Source of the DNA: an uncultured Rikenellaceae bacterium
GTDB taxonomy: Bacteria; Bacteroidota; Bacteroidia; Bacteroidales; Rikenellaceae
Length of the DNA stretch: 64,000 nt
NCBI GenBank assembly: GCA_949287525.1
Contig: CASEGL010000003.1
Span: forward strand, 62,001 to 126,000
Direction of reading: 5' to 3'
Position numbers and translations under genes: made by a program. Of this stretch, positions 62,084 to 64,000 are shown piece after piece. Within the stretch, counting starts at the first letter, position 1. Every line of letters begins with the position of its first letter. The notes beneath the pieces were generated by a model. It was given only the letters and a program-made list of their open reading frames with translations, did no database searches and was not told the origin of the DNA.

Positions 62084-63469
62084 ATGAAGACGATCTGGAA
62101 TAACATACGCCGTTTCTTCGGAAATCGCTGGGTGAAATTCTCCCTTGTTTCGATCCTGTATCTCTTGTGGTTCGTCCTTTGGTCGCGGAGCTGGTGGATG
62201 CTGCTGGGGCTGCCGGTCATTTTCGACATCTATATCACGAAGTTCATCCCCCATCTGCTCTTCGGACGCAAACATCAGGAGCGCAAACGCACCAGCAAGG
62301 CCTATCGGGAAACATGGAGCTGGATCGAGGCGATCGTCTTTGCGGTCATAGCCGCATCGCTGATTCATATCTACGTGTTCCAGATGTATCGCATTCCGAC
62401 CTCGTCGATGGAGAAGACGCTGCTGGTGGGCGATTATCTGTGTGTCAGCAAACTGGCTTACGGTCCGCGCATGCCGATGACTCCCCTGTCGGTGCCGCTC
62501 GTACACAACAAGATGCCCTTCTCGCAGACCAGGAAATCCTATTCGGAGGCGATTCGCAGCCCCTACAAGCGGCTGGCGGGATACGGTACCGTACAGCGCA
62601 ATGACATCGTGGTGTTCAACTTTCCGGCCGGCGATACGGTGCTGCTCCAGCAGCCGAATGCCACCTACTACGATGTGCTGTACGAGTATCAGCGCCAGTA
62701 CGGCGAGAAGCGCGGCCGCGAGCTGCTGAACCGTCAGTTTACGGTCATCTCCCATCCGGTAGACAAGCGGGAGCATTACGTCAAACGGTGCGTGGGACTG
62801 CCCGGCGACACGATCGAGGTACGCCACGGCGAACTGTTCGTGAACGGCGAACGGGCCGAGGATGCTCCGGGACGCCAGTACAACTATTTTGTCCGGACCA
62901 CCGGCACGCCGATCAGTATGCAGACCTTCGAGGAGCTGCAGATGGCCAAGGACGATATCCTGTTCGACTATGCGAGCCAGACCTACCTGCTGCCGCTGAC
63001 CGATGAGCATGTGGAGATGCTGCGTGGCATGGCGAACATCGCCTCGATTGAGCGTTACGAGGCGCAGGGCGGCTACCACTACATTTTCCCGAACGACGAC
63101 GCCTATACGTGGAACGAGGATAATTTCGGACCGCTGTGGATTCCGTCGGCAGGCAGCACCGTCGATCTGACGCTCGAAAATCTGCCGCTCTACCGCCGAA
63201 TTATCAAGAATTACGAAGGCAACGACCTGGAGGTACGCGACGGCGTCATTTACATCAACGGCGAACCGGCCGACAGTTACACCTTTGCGATGGACTACTA
63301 TTTCATGATGGGCGACAACCGGCACAAGTCGGCCGACTCCCGTTTCTGGGGCTTTGTACCCGAGAACCATATTGTCGGCAAGCCCGTTGTGATCGGCTAT
63401 TCGACGGACAAGGACAAGAGCGGACTGGGCAAGATCCGCTGGAACCGCATTTTCCGGATTCCCAGATAA
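62084..63469 (+). CDS. lepB: Signal peptidase I (long Bacteroidetes form)
   Basis: Cleaves Sec signal peptides at the periplasmic face. It has 461 residues, longer than E. coli LepB. Two membrane segments lie near the N-terminus (about 15-50), a third (about 85-105, AIVFAVIAASLIHIYVFQ) precedes the catalytic Ser in IPTSSMEKTLLVGDY (about 109). The catalytic Lys is in HYVKRCVGLPGDTIEV (about 230), and box E is GDNRHKSADSRFWGFVP. About 100 extra residues lie between boxes C/D and E. It is probably cotranscribed with dapB and the following gene. Confidence 0.94.
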   Translation: MKTIWNNIRRFFGNRWVKFSLVSILYLLWFVLWSRSWWMLLGLPVIFDIYITKFIPHLLFGRKHQERKRTSKAYRETWSWIEAIVFAVIAASLIHIYVFQMYRIPTSSMEKTLLVGDYLCVSKLAYGPRMPMTPLSVPLVHNKMPFSQTRKSYSEAIRSPYKRLAGYGTVQRNDIVVFNFPAGDTVLLQQPNATYYDVLYEYQRQYGEKRGRELLNRQFTVISHPVDKREHYVKRCVGLPGDTIEVRHGELFVNGERAEDAPGRQYNYFVRTTGTPISMQTFEELQMAKDDILFDYASQTYLLPLTDEHVEMLRGMANIASIERYEAQGGYHYIFPNDDAYTWNEDNFGPLWIPSAGSTVDLTLENLPLYRRIIKNYEGNDLEVRDGVIYINGEPADSYTFAMDYYFMMGDNRHKSADSRFWGFVPENHIVGKPVVIGYSTDKDKSGLGKIRWNRIFRIPR

Positions 63470-63484
63470 AGCACAGCGCGAGGT

Positions 63485-64000
63485 ATGGAACCGGAGGCAA
63501 ACGATGTGTACAAAACGCTGGCTGCACCGGCGGAAGCCGTCTTCAAGGATCGCAGCAGCCGGTTCCTGGCGTTTGCCTACCCCGTTTCCGACACCGAACA
63601 GGTCAAGCGCCATCTCGACGACCTGCGCAAAAAGTATTATGATGCCACGCACCACTGTTATGCCTATCGGCTGAAGTGCGACGGTTCGGTGTTCCGGGCC
63701 AACGATGACGGTGAACCGTCCGGAACGGCCGGACGCCCCATGCTTGGTCAGATGATGTCCATGGGGGTTACCGAATGCCTGGTGGTGGTTGTCCGTTATT
63801 TCGGCGGCATCAAGTTGGGGGTGCCGGGGCTGATCAATGCCTACCGCGAATCGGCGGCGGCCGTGCTGGAACAGGCCGAGATTGTCGAAAAGACGGCCGA
63901 CACGCATTTCGGGATCATTTTCCCCTATGTGAGCATGAACGATGTCATGAAGGTCGTCAAGGACGAGCTGCCTCGCATCGTGGAGCAGCAGTTCGACAAT
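63485..64000 (+). CDS. IMPACT family protein (YigZ-like), cut by the window end
   Basis: The first 172 residues of a UPF0029/YigZ-type protein. The signature DDGEPSGTAGRPMLGQM near residue 78 and VVRYFGGIKLGVPGLINAYRESA identify the family; an RF3-like C-terminal domain has just begun. The biochemical role is unclear (linked to translation control). It starts 15 bp after lepB and overlaps no other gene. Confidence 0.9.
   Translation, partial: MEPEANDVYKTLAAPAEAVFKDRSSRFLAFAYPVSDTEQVKRHLDDLRKKYYDATHHCYAYRLKCDGSVFRANDDGEPSGTAGRPMLGQMMSMGVTECLVVVVRYFGGIKLGVPGLINAYRESAAAVLEQAEIVEKTADTHFGIIFPYVSMNDVMKVVKDELPRIVEQQFDN

Noticed and set aside
62015..63907. A 630-codon minus-strand frame opposite lepB
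   Set aside because: Antisense shadow of lepB and the IMPACT-family gene.
1..64000. CRISPR arrays, insertion sequences, prophage or defence systems
   Set aside because: No regularly spaced repeats, transposase, integrase or known defence genes were seen; the only transposon-like name (pRiA4b ORF-3) lacks element ends.

Overview
The window is a chromosomal segment of a GC-rich member of the Bacteroidetes, most likely an Alistipes-like (Rikenellaceae) gut bacterium. The phylum call rests on what is seen: repeated TTTG-N19/20-TAnnTTTG promoters (clearest in front of the three tRNA genes), near absence of Shine-Dalgarno sequences, a long-form signal peptidase I, an M3 dipeptidase lipoprotein, and a sodium-pumping methylmalonyl-CoA decarboxylase operon. 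The genus is an inference from GC content judged by eye, tryptophanase and overall gene content. No rRNA, CRISPR array, insertion sequence or prophage was seen.

Layout. 0-4 kb: aroA (cut by the window edge) and lptB on the minus strand, then recQ. 4-8 kb: tryptophanase tnaA with its terminator, then two tandem membrane-anchored M23 peptidases. 8-12.3 kb: alaS-gpmI. 12.5-19 kb: a tripartite efflux operon (TolC, MacA, split MacB ATPase and permease) followed by a LytS/LytTR two-component pair and tRNA-Ser. 19.3-23.7 kb: purB-purA, a pRiA4b ORF-3-like gene overlapping miaA, and tRNA-Gly. 23.8-24.8 kb: an aquaporin and a probable structured RNA locus. 24.8-30.6 kb: a decayed block in which a metallophosphoesterase, a MarR regulator, a TolC protein and an EmrA/HlyD adaptor each carry one disabling base change, while the following EmrB-like transporter is intact. 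30.7-38 kb: secreted aminopeptidase C, two GNAT acetyltransferases, a split chromate transporter with rsmE, and an M3 dipeptidase. 38-44.3 kb: the propionate module (meaB, epimerase, and the decarboxylase operon mmdA, OadG-like, biotin carrier, sodium-pump beta). 44.4-49.6 kb: a two-motif aspartic protease-like protein, tRNA-Lys, an RluB-type synthase with a long charged N-terminal extension, a small membrane protein, and prmC-recX. 49.8-52.7 kb: a DHA2 transporter and an XRE regulator bordered by AT-rich non-coding DNA. 52.7-58.4 kb: relA/spoT, a small membrane protein and HIT, then recA and dnaA. 58.5-64 kb: phosphoglucomutase, truA, dapB, lepB and an IMPACT-family gene cut by the window end.

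How the genes work together. The Mmd enzyme decarboxylates methylmalonyl-CoA and exports sodium; the epimerase supplies the correct isomer and MeaB protects the mutase, so the cell probably makes propionate from succinate. Most other genes are housekeeping. The most unusual parts are the mutated MarR-TolC-EmrA block with a clear candidate operator, the RNA locus at 24.6-24.8 kb carrying a perfect anti-SD complement, two apparently leaderless promoters (lytS, prmC), a Cys/His cluster in the DnaA linker, and the charged extension on the pseudouridine synthase.
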